A DNA stretch of 32,532 bases from DATBDE01 sp036270095 (GTDB taxonomy: Bacteria > Actinomycetota > Thermoleophilia > Solirubrobacterales > Solirubrobacteraceae). The position numbers and the translations under genes are program-made. Below are positions 6,895 to 16,189 of this stretch, piece by piece; the stretch's first letter is position 1; the number at the start of each line of letters is the position of its first letter. The notes under the pieces are model-generated. The model was given only the letters and a program-made list of their open reading frames with translations, was not told the origin of the DNA and ran no database searches. The stretch spans positions 1 to 32,532 of the forward strand of contig DATBDE010000016.1 of assembly GCA_036270095.1 (NCBI GenBank). The letters are read 5' to 3'.

Positions 6895-9684
6895 CTAGGC
6901 CAGCGCGCCCGCGAGCTCGCGCCGCGAGCGGATCCCGAGCTTGCGGTACGCGTTGCTCAGGTGGACCTCGACCGTCTTGGGCGTCACGAAGAGCTCCTGC
7001 GCGACGTCGCGGTTGGTGCGCCCGGCCGCGGCGAGATCGGCCACGCGGCGCTCGCTGGGCGTCAGCGACTCCACGCCCGAGAGCGCCTCGCGGCGCGGGC
7101 GCACGCCCGCCGCGTGCAGCTCGGTGCGGGCGTGCTCGGCCAGCGGCTCGGCCCCGCACACGGTCGCGAGCTCGAGCGCCCGGCGCAGCGGCTCGCGCGC
7201 GTCGGTGGGCCTCCGGGCCAGGCGCATGCCGGTGCCCAGCGCGGCCAGGGCCTTGGCCAGCTCCAAGCGCTCGGGCGTGCCCTCGAGCAGCGCCACCGCC
7301 TCCTCGAGGTCGGCCAGCCCGGCCTGGCCGCGCACGGCGCCGAGGACGCGCAGCGAACGGCCCACTGTGGTCGGGGCGCCCCAGGCCCGCGCCGCGTCGA
7401 GCTCGTCGGCCGCGGCGGCCCGCGCCTCGTCGGCGCGGTCGAGCCGGTGCAGCGCCTCGGCGCGGGCCGAGCGCCAGGGCAGCCAGGCCGGATTGAGCAC
7501 GATCGCGCCGAAGCGCTCGCCCGCGAGGTCGGCCAGCGCCAGCGCCTCCTTCGCCCGCCCCTCGGCCAGCAGCACCCGCAGCTTGGCCGCGACCCACCAG
7601 CTCACCTGGGCCGACGGCGGGAGCTCCGCCCCCTCGGGGAACCCAGGCAGCGCCAGCGCCGCCCAGGCCCCGGCCAGGTCGCCGCGCTCGGCGCGCACCT
7701 CGGCCAGCGCCGAGGCCGGGAACAGCATCACCCCGCCGAAGCCCCAGGCGACGATGCCCTGGCTCGCCCGCACGAGCATCTCCTCGGCGTCGGCGAGCTC
7801 GCCGCTGCGCCGCAGCCACCAGCCCCGGAAGATCTGCGCCGCGGTGGCCGCGAACAGCGAGCCGCGGCGGTGCGCCTCGGCCAGCGACGCCTTGGTGTAC
7901 GTGCCCGCCTCCTCGCGGCCGGCGAGCATGAGGGCGATCATCGTCGCCTCCGTCGGGCTCGACCCGTTGTCCTCGGCGATCAGGCGGCCGCTGCGCAGTG
8001 CGGCCAGCGCGAGCTCGGCGCAACGCTCGGCGCCGTCGTTGCGCATGGCCCGGGCGTGTGCCTCCACGGCGGCGAGCATGTCCGCGCCCAGGCTCGTGCC
8101 CGGCTCGAAGTCGTGCTCGGGCGGCACCGCGCCGCCCGCGGGACCGAAGTTGTCCACGCTGATGAGGAGCGCCTGCAGGCGCAGCGCCAGGTCGGTCTCG
8201 CCCTCGGGCAGCGCGGCCCGCGCCTCGGCCACGAGCGCGCCCGCCTCGGTCCCCGAGCCGGTGAACAGCAGCACCTGGCCCAGCACCATGGCGATCCAGC
8301 CGCGCTGGGTCGGGTCGTCGGTGGCGTCGTAGGCGGCCCGCAGGTGCCCCGCCGCCTCGGGGCCGCTGGTCAACGACTCGGCCAGCCCGAGGTCGAGCTC
8401 GACCCAGCGGCGGTGCTCGGCGTCGGGCGGCTCCTCCAGCGCCCGGCGCAGGTAGCTGACGGCGCTGTCGGCGCCGCCCGAACGCAGTGCCGTGCGCGCG
8501 GCCAGGCGCAGGGTCTTGACCGCCCACGGGTCGCGGCGCCGGGGCATGGCCAGGATGTGGGCCGCCACTTGCTCGGGCGGGGCCTCGCGCTCGGCCAGCA
8601 TGCGCGCCGCCCGGGCGTTGCCGAGCTCCCGCTCGCCCGGGCCGAGGTCGCGCAGCACCGCCTCGCGGATGAGCGGGTGCACGAAGCCCAGCGGCGGCTC
8701 GGGGCGCAGGATCTCGGCCCGGGCCAGGTCGCGCGTGGCCTCGCCGGCGCGCGGCTCGTCGAGCTCGGCCAGCGCCGCGACGGCGCTGAGGTCGGTGCCG
8801 TCGCCCAGCAGGGCGGCCGCGCGCGCCACCGCGACCGCGTCGTGCGGCAGCCGGGCCAGGCGCAGCAGCACCGAGCGCGAGGCCGCGCGCGGCCCGAGCC
8901 GGCGCACGACGTCGACCTGCGCGCCGTCCGGCGCCACGCCCTCGGACTCGAGCGCCCGCAGCAGCTCGCCGAGGATGAGCGGGTTGCCGCCGCTGGCCCG
9001 CGCGCACGCGGCCACGAAGGCGTCGTCGGCGCCCTGGCCCAGCCGTTCGCGCACCAGCTCCGCCACCGCGGCCTCGCCGAGCGGGCCGGGGCGCAGCGTC
9101 GTGGCCACAGGGTCGTTGGCCAGCTCGGCCATGAGCGCGGGGTCGGCGCCGGGCTCGGCCGGGCGCAGGCTCGCGGCCGCCAGCACCGGCAGGCCCTCGA
9201 GGCGGCGGGAGAAGTAGGCGAGGAAGCGCAGCGAGGCACGGTCGCACCAGTGCAGGTCGTCGACGACCAGGGCCAGCGGCGCCTCCGCGGTCAAGTTCAC
9301 CGCGAGCCAGTACAGGCCGTGCAGAGCGGCGAAGGAGCTGTCGCCGGTGTCCTCGCCGACCGGCGCCGAGAACACGGCCTCGGCGCTCTCGGCCGCGCCG
9401 GCCAGCAGCAGCTCGCGCTCGCCGTTGCGCCCGAGCACGGGCTCGAAGAGCTGGCGCACCACGCCGAAGGCGAACTCGCGCTCGAGCTCGGAGCCGCGCG
9501 CGGTAAGCGCCCGCATCCCGGCGGCCTCGGCGCGGCGGCGGGCCTCGCTCAGCAGCCGCGTCTTGCCGATCCCGGCCGCGCCCTCGATCAGCACCAGCCG
9601 CGCCTCGCCGTCGGCCGCCTCGGCGACCAGGCCGTCGACCGCTTGCAGCTCGCGGTCGCGGTCGAGCAGCTCAGGCCCCGGCAT
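6895..9684 (-). CDS. LAL-type LuxR family transcriptional regulator with AAA ATPase domain
   Basis: This 929-aa protein is a large ATP-binding LuxR (MalT-like/STAND) regulator. The AAA/NACHT-like module is at the N-terminus: Walker A GAAGIGKT at 35-42 and Walker B LALVVDDLHWCD at 137-148. A long middle region of helical, TPR-like repeats (about 350-850) should sense a ligand or partner. The C-terminal LuxR HTH (about 868-929) contains LTPSERRVADLAAAGRTNRD and a recognition helix with VTPKTVEVHLSNAYRKLG. The open frame continues upstream in the other gene's sequence; ATG 9684 is chosen because it gives the standard start just before the ATPase domain. It overlaps the MBL gene's stop by 14 bp. 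The nearest likely target is the 59-aa/FAD-oxidoreductase unit just downstream. Confidence 0.9.
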   Translation of the reverse strand: MPGPELLDRDRELQAVDGLVAEAADGEARLVLIEGAAGIGKTRLLSEARRRAEAAGMRALTARGSELEREFAFGVVRQLFEPVLGRNGERELLLAGAAESAEAVFSAPVGEDTGDSSFAALHGLYWLAVNLTAEAPLALVVDDLHWCDRASLRFLAYFSRRLEGLPVLAAASLRPAEPGADPALMAELANDPVATTLRPGPLGEAAVAELVRERLGQGADDAFVAACARASGGNPLILGELLRALESEGVAPDGAQVDVVRRLGPRAASRSVLLRLARLPHDAVAVARAAALLGDGTDLSAVAALAELDEPRAGEATRDLARAEILRPEPPLGFVHPLIREAVLRDLGPGERELGNARAARMLAEREAPPEQVAAHILAMPRRRDPWAVKTLRLAARTALRSGGADSAVSYLRRALEEPPDAEHRRWVELDLGLAESLTSGPEAAGHLRAAYDATDDPTQRGWIAMVLGQVLLFTGSGTEAGALVAEARAALPEGETDLALRLQALLISVDNFGPAGGAVPPEHDFEPGTSLGADMLAAVEAHARAMRNDGAERCAELALAALRSGRLIAEDNGSSPTEATMIALMLAGREEAGTYTKASLAEAHRRGSLFAATAAQIFRGWWLRRSGELADAEEMLVRASQGIVAWGFGGVMLFPASALAEVRAERGDLAGAWAALALPGFPEGAELPPSAQVSWWVAAKLRVLLAEGRAKEALALADLAGERFGAIVLNPAWLPWRSARAEALHRLDRADEARAAAADELDAARAWGAPTTVGRSLRVLGAVRGQAGLADLEEAVALLEGTPERLELAKALAALGTGMRLARRPTDAREPLRRALELATVCGAEPLAEHARTELHAAGVRPRREALSGVESLTPSERRVADLAAAGRTNRDVAQELFVTPKTVEVHLSNAYRKLGIRSRRELAGALA

Positions 9685-10459
9685 GCACCCGCCCGACGTT
9701 CTCGGCGTGGATCTTGCGCTGCGCGGGCGAGCGCCGGCCGTCGGGCAGCCGGGCGTCGGCGCCATCGCGCTCGAGCGCGCCCAAGTAGGCCACGTCCTCC
9801 GCCAGGACCACGAGCGCATCCTCTCGCGACAGCGGGGGGCCGTGCCCGGGAACCACCGTCCGCACGCGCTCGACCAGCCCGCGCAGGCGCTCGAGCGTCT
9901 CGCGGTAGGCGGCAACCGAGCCGCCGGGCGAGAGCCACGGGATCTCGACCGGGGACAGGTAGTCGCCGCAGCACAGCAGCTCGGCCCAGGGCGCGTGGAT
10001 GGCCATCCCGTCCGCCGTGTGGCCCGGGGTGGGATGGAGCTCGAGCGTCTGGTTGCCGAGCTCGCACTGCCCGGGCACGGGCAGCGGCTGGGCCCCGGCC
10101 AGGCCGAGCGGGCCCGGCCGCTCCACGTAGTGCTCGTCGTCGAAGGCGCGCAGCTCGCGTTGGGCCGCCCCGGGCTCGGCGCGCAGGCGCTGTGCCGTGG
10201 ACTCGCCGCAGCCGATGCTGGCGTCGGGAAAGGCGTAGCGGCCGAGCAGGTGGTCCCAGTCGGCGTGGGTGACGAGCAGGCCCTGCAGCTGCGGGAACGC
10301 GGCCTGCGCCAACAGCGAGGGCAGCGCCTCGAGCTCGGCCGGCAGCACCGGCGAGTCGATCAGGAACGCCTCCTCGCCGGCGCGCAGCGCCGTGCTGGTG
10401 GTCTGCCAGAAGCCGCTGACCGCCACCACCGCGTCGGCGTGGACGCCGACGGCGCGCAA
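9671..10459 (-). CDS. MBL-fold metallohydrolase
   Basis: The 262-aa protein has the MBL order of motifs: SGFWQTTSTAL and the first strands, metal motif 1 THADWDH with H65, D67, D69 and H70 (the second canonical His is Asp), PTPGHTADGM with the third His near 148, CCGDYLS with the bridging Asp, and VVPGHGPP with the last His. Four of the five first-shell residues are therefore conventional and the protein is probably an active hydrolase, perhaps on a thioester or lactone. The start at TTG 10459 is two bases from the HAD gene's stop; no clear alternative ATG. It overlaps the LAL regulator start by 14 bp and is likely co-transcribed with it. Confidence 0.82.
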   Translation of the reverse strand: MRAVGVHADAVVAVSGFWQTTSTALRAGEEAFLIDSPVLPAELEALPSLLAQAAFPQLQGLLVTHADWDHLLGRYAFPDASIGCGESTAQRLRAEPGAAQRELRAFDDEHYVERPGPLGLAGAQPLPVPGQCELGNQTLELHPTPGHTADGMAIHAPWAELLCCGDYLSPVEIPWLSPGGSVAAYRETLERLRGLVERVRTVVPGHGPPLSREDALVVLAEDVAYLGALERDGADARLPDGRRSPAQRKIHAENVGRVHAGA

Positions 10460-10460
10460 G

Positions 10461-11141
10461 CTAGGCGGCGCCCAGGAGCTTTGCCGCCTCGCGCAGGTTG
10501 TGCACCTCGGCGGTCGGCTTCTTCTGGCTCGGCTCCAGCGCCTGCTTGTGGCGGTTGACCCAGACGACCGGGATCTTCTTCTTCAGGGCCGGCTCGACGT
10601 CGTGGTAGTAGGACGCGCCCACGTGGACCCAGCCCTTCTTGGTGCCCATGCGCCGCTCGGCCTCGGTGAAGTGGGCCGGGTCGGGCTTGTAGGAGCGCAC
10701 CTGCTGCGCCGTGACGACGAGGTCGAAGTCCACCGGCATGTGGCGCCGGGTCTGCCCGAGGAGCTTGTCGTCGATGTTCGAGATGAGCCCGATCTGGAAC
10801 TTCTTCTTGAGCTTTTCGAGCGTCGGGTTGGTCTCCCGGAACGGCCTCCAGCGCTGGACCGAGTCGGGCAGGAAGCCCGACCGCGACGGCTCCAGCGGCC
10901 ACTCGAGCTCGCGCGAGAGGCGCACGGCGGTGCGCCGCAGCACCTCGGCGTAGAGCTCGTACGAGCCGCCCTCGATCTCCTTCTCGGTCTCCATGAACAG
11001 CGGGATGAGCTGGTCGCGCTCGATCGTGAAGCCGTCCCGATCGGCCTCCTTGGAGAACGCGTCGAAGATGCCGTCCTCCCAGTCGATGAGGGTCCCGTAG
11101 ACGTCGAACGTCACCCATTCGATCTTCTTCGGCAGTGCCAT
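10461..11141 (-). CDS. HAD-superfamily hydrolase, haloacid dehalogenase type II
   Basis: The 226-aa protein has the HAD core motifs: FDVYGTLIDW with the nucleophile Asp near residue 13, a helical cap (about 20-110), ISNIDD (motif 2, Ser/Asn), SYKPDPAHF (motif 3 Lys) and HVGASYYHDVEPA (motif 4). The DVYGT signature is that of L-2-haloacid dehalogenase-like members rather than phosphatases with DxD; the second Asp of phosphatases is replaced by Tyr. It would hydrolyse a 2-haloacid or related small acid in the cytoplasm. I place the start at ATG 11141 (MALPKKIEW) instead of the ATG four codons upstream because CATAAT at 11157-11152 lies 10 nt before it. First gene of the minus-strand run. Confidence 0.87.
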   Translation of the reverse strand: MALPKKIEWVTFDVYGTLIDWEDGIFDAFSKEADRDGFTIERDQLIPLFMETEKEIEGGSYELYAEVLRRTAVRLSRELEWPLEPSRSGFLPDSVQRWRPFRETNPTLEKLKKKFQIGLISNIDDKLLGQTRRHMPVDFDLVVTAQQVRSYKPDPAHFTEAERRMGTKKGWVHVGASYYHDVEPALKKKIPVVWVNRHKQALEPSQKKPTAEVHNLREAAKLLGAA

Positions 11142-11151
11142 GAGCGGCCGC

Positions 11152-11157
11152 ATTATG
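11152..11157 (-). promoter_or_regulatory. -10-like hexamer CATAAT before the HAD gene
   Basis: On the minus strand CATAAT (11157-11152) matches the -10 consensus at five of six bases and stands 10 nt before the HAD start at 11141. It faces away from the sucC promoter 15 bp further on. Confidence 0.5.
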
Positions 11158-11172
11158 AAACACGGCGTTCGC

Positions 11173-11178
11173 TACAGT
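11173..11178 (+). promoter_or_regulatory. -10-like hexamer TACAGT before sucC
   Basis: TACAGT lies 13 nt before the sucC ATG at 11192; no Shine-Dalgarno lies between, so a very short leader is expected. No good -35 is seen. Confidence 0.4.
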
Positions 11179-11191
11179 CCCGCGGCCCCCA

Positions 11192-12348
11192 ATGGACCTC
11201 CTCGAGTACCAGGGAAAGCAGCTCCTGCGCCGGCACGGTGTGCCGGTTCCCGATGGGGTCCACGCGACCTCGCTGGAGGAGGCCACGCAGGGGGCGGCGG
11301 ACATCGGCTACCCCTGCGTGATCAAGGCCCAGGTGCTGATCGGCGGCCGCGGAAAGGCGGGCGGGATCAAGGTCGCCAAGGACGCGGACGAGGCCGAGCA
11401 GCACGCCAGGGCGATCCTCGGCATGGACGTCGGCGGGCTCACCGTCCACGAGCTCTGGATCGAGGAGGCCTCGGACATCGCGGCCGAGTACTACGCCTCG
11501 ATCGTGTTCGACCGTTCGGCCCGGGCCCCGCTGGTCATGCTCTCGACCAAGGGCGGGATGGACATCGAGGAGGTCGCAGACAGCGACCCCGACGCCATCG
11601 CCCGCCTGCACGTCGACCCGCTGCTCGGCTTCCAGGACTTCCACGGCCGGCGCCTGGCCTTCGCGGCCGGCGTCGACGCCGACGTCGTGCGGCCGGTGGG
11701 CGCGCTGCTGGCCAAGCTCTATGACGCCTTCATCGCCGAGGAGGCGATGCTGCTCGAGGTCAACCCGCTGATCGTGACCTCCGATCGCGAGGTGCGCGCG
11801 CTGGACGCCAAGGTCACGCTGGACGACAACTCGCTCTTCCGCCACGCCGACAACGCCGCCCTGCGCGACCCGTCGGCCGAGGACCCGCAGGAGCAGATGG
11901 CCAAGGAGCGCGGGCTGACCTACGTCAAGCTCGACGGCGACATCGGGATCCTCGGCAACGGGGCCGGGCTCGTCATGTCGACGCTGGACGTGGTGGCCCA
12001 GGCCGGCGGCTCCCCGGCGAACTTCCTCGACGCCGGCGGCGGCTCCAAGGCCGACGCGATCGTCAGCGCGGTCGAGGTGATCCTCTCCGACCCCAAGGTC
12101 GCGGCCGTGCTGTTCAACATCTTCGGCGGCATCACCCGCTGCGACGAGGTGGCGCGGGGCCTGATCGAGGCCTTCGCGACGGTCAAGCCCGACGTGCCTT
12201 TCGTGGTCCGCCTGGACGGCACCAACGACAAGGAGGGGCGCCGGCTGCTGGCCGAGGCCGAGCTGCCCAATGTCCACGTCGAGCAGACCATGCTCGGCGC
12301 CGCCGCGCTGGTGGTGGCGCTGGCCAGGGACCGCGAGCGGCTGACCGC

Positions 12349-12352
<4 letters not shown>
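11192..12352 (+). CDS. sucC: Succinate-CoA ligase (ADP-forming) beta subunit
   Basis: The 386-aa protein is the beta subunit of succinyl-CoA synthetase, making succinate and ATP/GTP from succinyl-CoA in the TCA cycle. It opens with MDLLEYQGKQLLRRHGVPVP, the standard SucC start, followed by the ATP-grasp domain with KAQVLIGGRGKAGGIK (about 46-61) and EVNPLIV (about 189-195, metal-binding Glu and Asn). The C-terminal CoA-ligase domain carries GNGAGLVMSTLD and FNIFGGITRCDEVA. Length is typical. Its stop overlaps the sucD ATG by 4 nt (ATGA), so subunits are translationally coupled in equal amount. Confidence 0.97.
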
Positions 12353-13233
<881 letters not shown>

Positions 13234-13244
13234 TTTCGCCCGCG

Positions 13245-15278
13245 CTACCTGCCCAACACGACGGTCGCATTGGCGACCCCGCGAGAGCCGGAGCCGCCCC
13301 AGGGCGCGGAAGTTGCCTGGATCGCGAGCGAGAACCTGCGCTTGTGCGCGAGCGCGTGGCGCCCCCGGCGGCTGAACTTGAGCCGAATCACCTTCGTGGC
13401 CGTCGCATCGAAGCGGACCGTGGTGCTCGCGAGCACATTGCCTCGTGAGACGTCGGCAGCGCGGGACCGGGCCTTGGCGATCAACCGCACGTGCGACCCG
13501 GCCAACGCAAACACGCGGACGCGCAGGCCCTTGCGCAGCGCGTCACGCAGCGAGAGCCTGGTCTTGGGCACGGCGACCTTGAGGCCAGCGGCACCCGACG
13601 GTCCACTCGCAGTGCCGGAGGCCGGCGTGGGCGGCGTGCCAGTCCCTCCTGGGGCTGGGCCGGAAGAGCCGCCGTCGCCGGGCCGCTGCACGGTCCACCG
13701 CACGGTCACGACTTGCTGATTGCCCAGGTGATCGGTCGCTCTGATCGCGAACGTGTGGCTGCCGTCCGGGAGGCCGGCGGGGATCGTCACCGGCGACGCG
13801 CACGTACTCCACGGACCGTCATCCAGCGCGCACTCGTAGGTCGACGGCTCGTCCGCCGCGAAGGCGACGACCTGTGCGTCGGGTCCGGTGACGCCCGACG
13901 GGCCCGAGGTGATCGCGGTGTCCGGGCCGGTCGCATCGACGGCGAAGGATCGGGTGGCCACATTCGTGTTGCCGCCCGCATCCGTGGCGCGCACCGACAG
14001 CGTATGCCCGCCGTCGGCGAGCGCCGCCGTCGTGTATGGCGAAGCGCACGGCGCATAGCCCTCCGCGTCCACCTGGCAGGTGAACGTCGCCCCCGGGTCC
14101 ACCGACGAGAACGAGAAGGTCGGCGTGGGGTTGTTGATCAGCCCCGACGGTCCCGCGTCGATCGTCGTCGTCGGCACGACGTTGACGATCGTCCTCTGGG
14201 CCGCCTCGACGCGGTCGACGCCGCTCGGGTCCGTCCAGAACGAGCGGTACTGCAGGGTGGTCGTGTTCGGGAGCGCGATGGGCCCCGACGCGACGGGACT
14301 CGCGTCGGTCGGCACGCTGCCGTCGGTCGTGTAGCGCGTGACGCCGGGGTGGTCGTCGCGCCTGGTCAGCGTGACGGTGGCGCCGTGCTGGGGCCCGTCA
14401 CCCCCGCACGGTTGCGCGCCGCCGGCGTTGCAGGCGATGGCGGCGTCGGTGTGTGGCGTGTCGTCGTCGATGACGTCGCTCACCGTCCGGAAGTTCGCGT
14501 CGGGCTGCGCCTTGACCCACTTGATGAACGTGTCCAGCTCGGACGGGGAGATGGGCTCGTAGGCGTTGTCGCCGCAGGTCTCGGCCAACGGCCATTCCGG
14601 TGTCGGCGACCCCGGTTGGCTGCAGACGTCGTGCAACATGATCGGCACCCAACCCCCGCCGTGCGACTGGGCGCACGTCACCAACGCCTCGAGCTGGCTC
14701 GCCGTGAGGACACTCGCCAGGGTGTCGGTGACCCGGATCTCGTACGGCTTCGCCGGCGGGAGGGATTCCGAGGTCGGCGACGTGCACCCAACCGGGACGT
14801 CGCCGGCGATGCGACCCGATGAGTACCCGCAGTCCTCGGGGATCTTCTCGATGATCGACTGGGGGATCCCGACGTTGCCGTAGGGGTAGGCGAAGCTCGC
14901 CGGCGCGCTGATACCGAGCTGCTGGAGGTTCTCGCGATCCTGGCAGACCTCCTGGACCGCTTGGTCGTGCGGGAGGTCCGGGAGCTCCGGATGATCCACG
15001 GTGTGGCCCCCGATGTCGTCACCGTCCTGGGCCAGCCTCCGCAACTGCGTCGACGTCATGAACCCCCTGTGGTCGAGGTTTCCCGTATTGACGTAGAAGG
15101 TCCCGTTGACGTCGTTGGCCTGAAGAACGGCGCGACCACCGTCGTAGCTCGTCTCGCGACCGTCGTCGAAGGTGAGGGACACCGTCGTCGTGGCAGCGGA
15201 GGCGGCCGCTGGGGCCAACGGCAACGCAGCGGCGGCGACGACGATGGCAGCCGCCAGGACGACGCTTCGCGGTCGCAT
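13245..15278 (-). CDS. Secreted multidomain polysaccharide deacetylase
   Basis: The 677-aa protein starts with a Sec signal peptide (about 1-29, ending AAASA). The NodB deacetylase domain (about 32-270) has VSLTFDDG with catalytic Asp D38-D39, GGHTVDH with metal His H92 and H96, and FAYPYGN; WVPIMLHDV supplies the late conserved Leu-His. Then come a chitobiase C-terminal-like domain (RYTTDGSVPTDASP, about 320-370), two Ig-like repeats each with a Cys pair and a DGxHTxxxRATD signature (about 375-455 and 460-540), a Gly/Pro linker, and a basic C-terminal domain (about 575-677). It should remove N- or O-acetyl groups from a surface or environmental polysaccharide. ATG 15278 is preferred over a TTG nine codons earlier because the signal peptide then begins MRPR. 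Confidence 0.9.
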   Translation of the reverse strand: MRPRSVVLAAAIVVAAAALPLAPAAASAATTTVSLTFDDGRETSYDGGRAVLQANDVNGTFYVNTGNLDHRGFMTSTQLRRLAQDGDDIGGHTVDHPELPDLPHDQAVQEVCQDRENLQQLGISAPASFAYPYGNVGIPQSIIEKIPEDCGYSSGRIAGDVPVGCTSPTSESLPPAKPYEIRVTDTLASVLTASQLEALVTCAQSHGGGWVPIMLHDVCSQPGSPTPEWPLAETCGDNAYEPISPSELDTFIKWVKAQPDANFRTVSDVIDDDTPHTDAAIACNAGGAQPCGGDGPQHGATVTLTRRDDHPGVTRYTTDGSVPTDASPVASGPIALPNTTTLQYRSFWTDPSGVDRVEAAQRTIVNVVPTTTIDAGPSGLINNPTPTFSFSSVDPGATFTCQVDAEGYAPCASPYTTAALADGGHTLSVRATDAGGNTNVATRSFAVDATGPDTAITSGPSGVTGPDAQVVAFAADEPSTYECALDDGPWSTCASPVTIPAGLPDGSHTFAIRATDHLGNQQVVTVRWTVQRPGDGGSSGPAPGGTGTPPTPASGTASGPSGAAGLKVAVPKTRLSLRDALRKGLRVRVFALAGSHVRLIAKARSRAADVSRGNVLASTTVRFDATATKVIRLKFSRRGRHALAHKRRFSLAIQATSAPWGGSGSRGVANATVVLGR

Positions 15279-15373
15279 CCACCGAGCGAATTGGTGGGAT
15301 GTCAAAAAGCGGTGCGTCGCCAGGGAAGGATTCGGTAAGAGCGCTCGGCCCCTGTCGCGGACCCGAGCGGCCG

Positions 15374-15379
15374 TAGTCT
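15374..15379 (+). promoter_or_regulatory. -10-like hexamer TAGTCT before the PHP phosphatase gene
   Basis: TAGTCT ends 6 nt before the ATG at 15386, exactly the spacing expected if transcription starts at the A of the start codon. No Shine-Dalgarno can fit. Confidence 0.5.
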
Positions 15380-15385
15380 GCGCGC

Positions 15386-16168
15386 ATGGTCGTCTCCGAC
15401 CTGCACGTCCACCTGCTGCCCGGCCTCGACGACGGACCCTCCGACGAGGACGAGGCGATCGCGCTCGCCGCCAAGCTTGCGGGTGACGGTGTGCGCCGCG
15501 TGGCCACCACGCCCCACCTGCGCGGCGACTACCCCGACGTGCGGCCGGACGAGCTCGCGGCGCGGACGGCGGCGCTGCAGGAGCGGATCGACGGCGAGCG
15601 GCTCGACCTCGACCTCGTCACCGCCGGCGAGGTCGCGATCGAGTGGGCGATGGCGGCCTCGGACGACGACCTGCGCCTCGTCAGCTACGGCCAGCGCGGC
15701 CAGGACGTCCTCATCGAGACGCCCTACGGGCCGCTGCCCGCGATCTTCGAGGAGCTGCTGTTCCGGGTCACGGACCGGGGCTACCGCATCCTGCTGGCCC
15801 ACCCCGAGCGCAACCACACCCTCCAGAACAACCCCGAGCGCCTGGGCCACATGGTCGAGCAGGGCGTGCTCGTGCAGATCACGGCGTCGGCGCTGGCCTC
15901 GAGCGAGCGACGCTCGCGCTCGCGGCGCCTGGCCCGTGACCTGCTGCGCGACGGCCACGCGCACGTCATCGCGAGCGACTCCCACGGGGCGATCCAGCGC
16001 GCGGCGCTGAGCCAGGGCGTGGCGGCCGCCAGCGAGCTCGCGCCGAACCGTGCGCAATGGATGGTCACCGAGGCGCCGCACGCCATCGTCATGGGCGAGC
16101 CGCTGCCCGAGGCGCCCGTCGACGCGGCGCCGAAGCGGCTCGGGTTCCTCGACCGCTTGCGACGCTGA
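15386..16168 (+). CDS. CpsB/YwqE-like PHP-type tyrosine-protein phosphatase
   Basis: The 260-aa protein has the PHP metal-binding sequence of bacterial tyrosine phosphatases that dephosphorylate BY-kinases in capsule or exopolysaccharide control. DLHVHLLPGLDDGPSDEDEA (5-24) supplies the first His pair and the family's LPGLDDG; TPHLRGDYPD (about 42-51), LAHPERN (about 136-142) and ASDSHG (about 195-200) give further ligands. The last 35 residues are a basic tail. No kinase or polymerase partner gene is in the window, but the secreted deacetylase is divergently transcribed 107 bp away and a secreted glycosidase is two genes downstream, so a surface-polysaccharide role fits. Confidence 0.85.
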   Translation: MVVSDLHVHLLPGLDDGPSDEDEAIALAAKLAGDGVRRVATTPHLRGDYPDVRPDELAARTAALQERIDGERLDLDLVTAGEVAIEWAMAASDDDLRLVSYGQRGQDVLIETPYGPLPAIFEELLFRVTDRGYRILLAHPERNHTLQNNPERLGHMVEQGVLVQITASALASSERRSRSRRLARDLLRDGHAHVIASDSHGAIQRAALSQGVAAASELAPNRAQWMVTEAPHAIVMGEPLPEAPVDAAPKRLGFLDRLRR

Positions 16169-16177
16169 CGCGCGGGC

Positions 16178-16183
16178 TAACCT
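16178..16183 (+). promoter_or_regulatory. -10-like hexamer TAACCT before the aminotransferase gene
   Basis: TAACCT ends 6 nt before the GTG at 16190, the spacing of a leaderless start, only 9 bp after the upstream stop codon. Confidence 0.5.
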
Positions 16184-16189
16184 CAAGGC

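Noticed and set aside
6622..10272. A 1216-codon open frame on the plus strand opposite the LAL regulator
   Set aside because: Biased Arg/Gly/Ala/Gln composition and complete overlap with an unambiguous regulator gene; an antisense shadow.
15300..15305. Perfect TTGACA on the minus strand upstream of the deacetylase
   Set aside because: A -10 at 17 nt would fall on the start codon (GTGGAT), so the transcript would begin inside the gene; no consistent promoter results.
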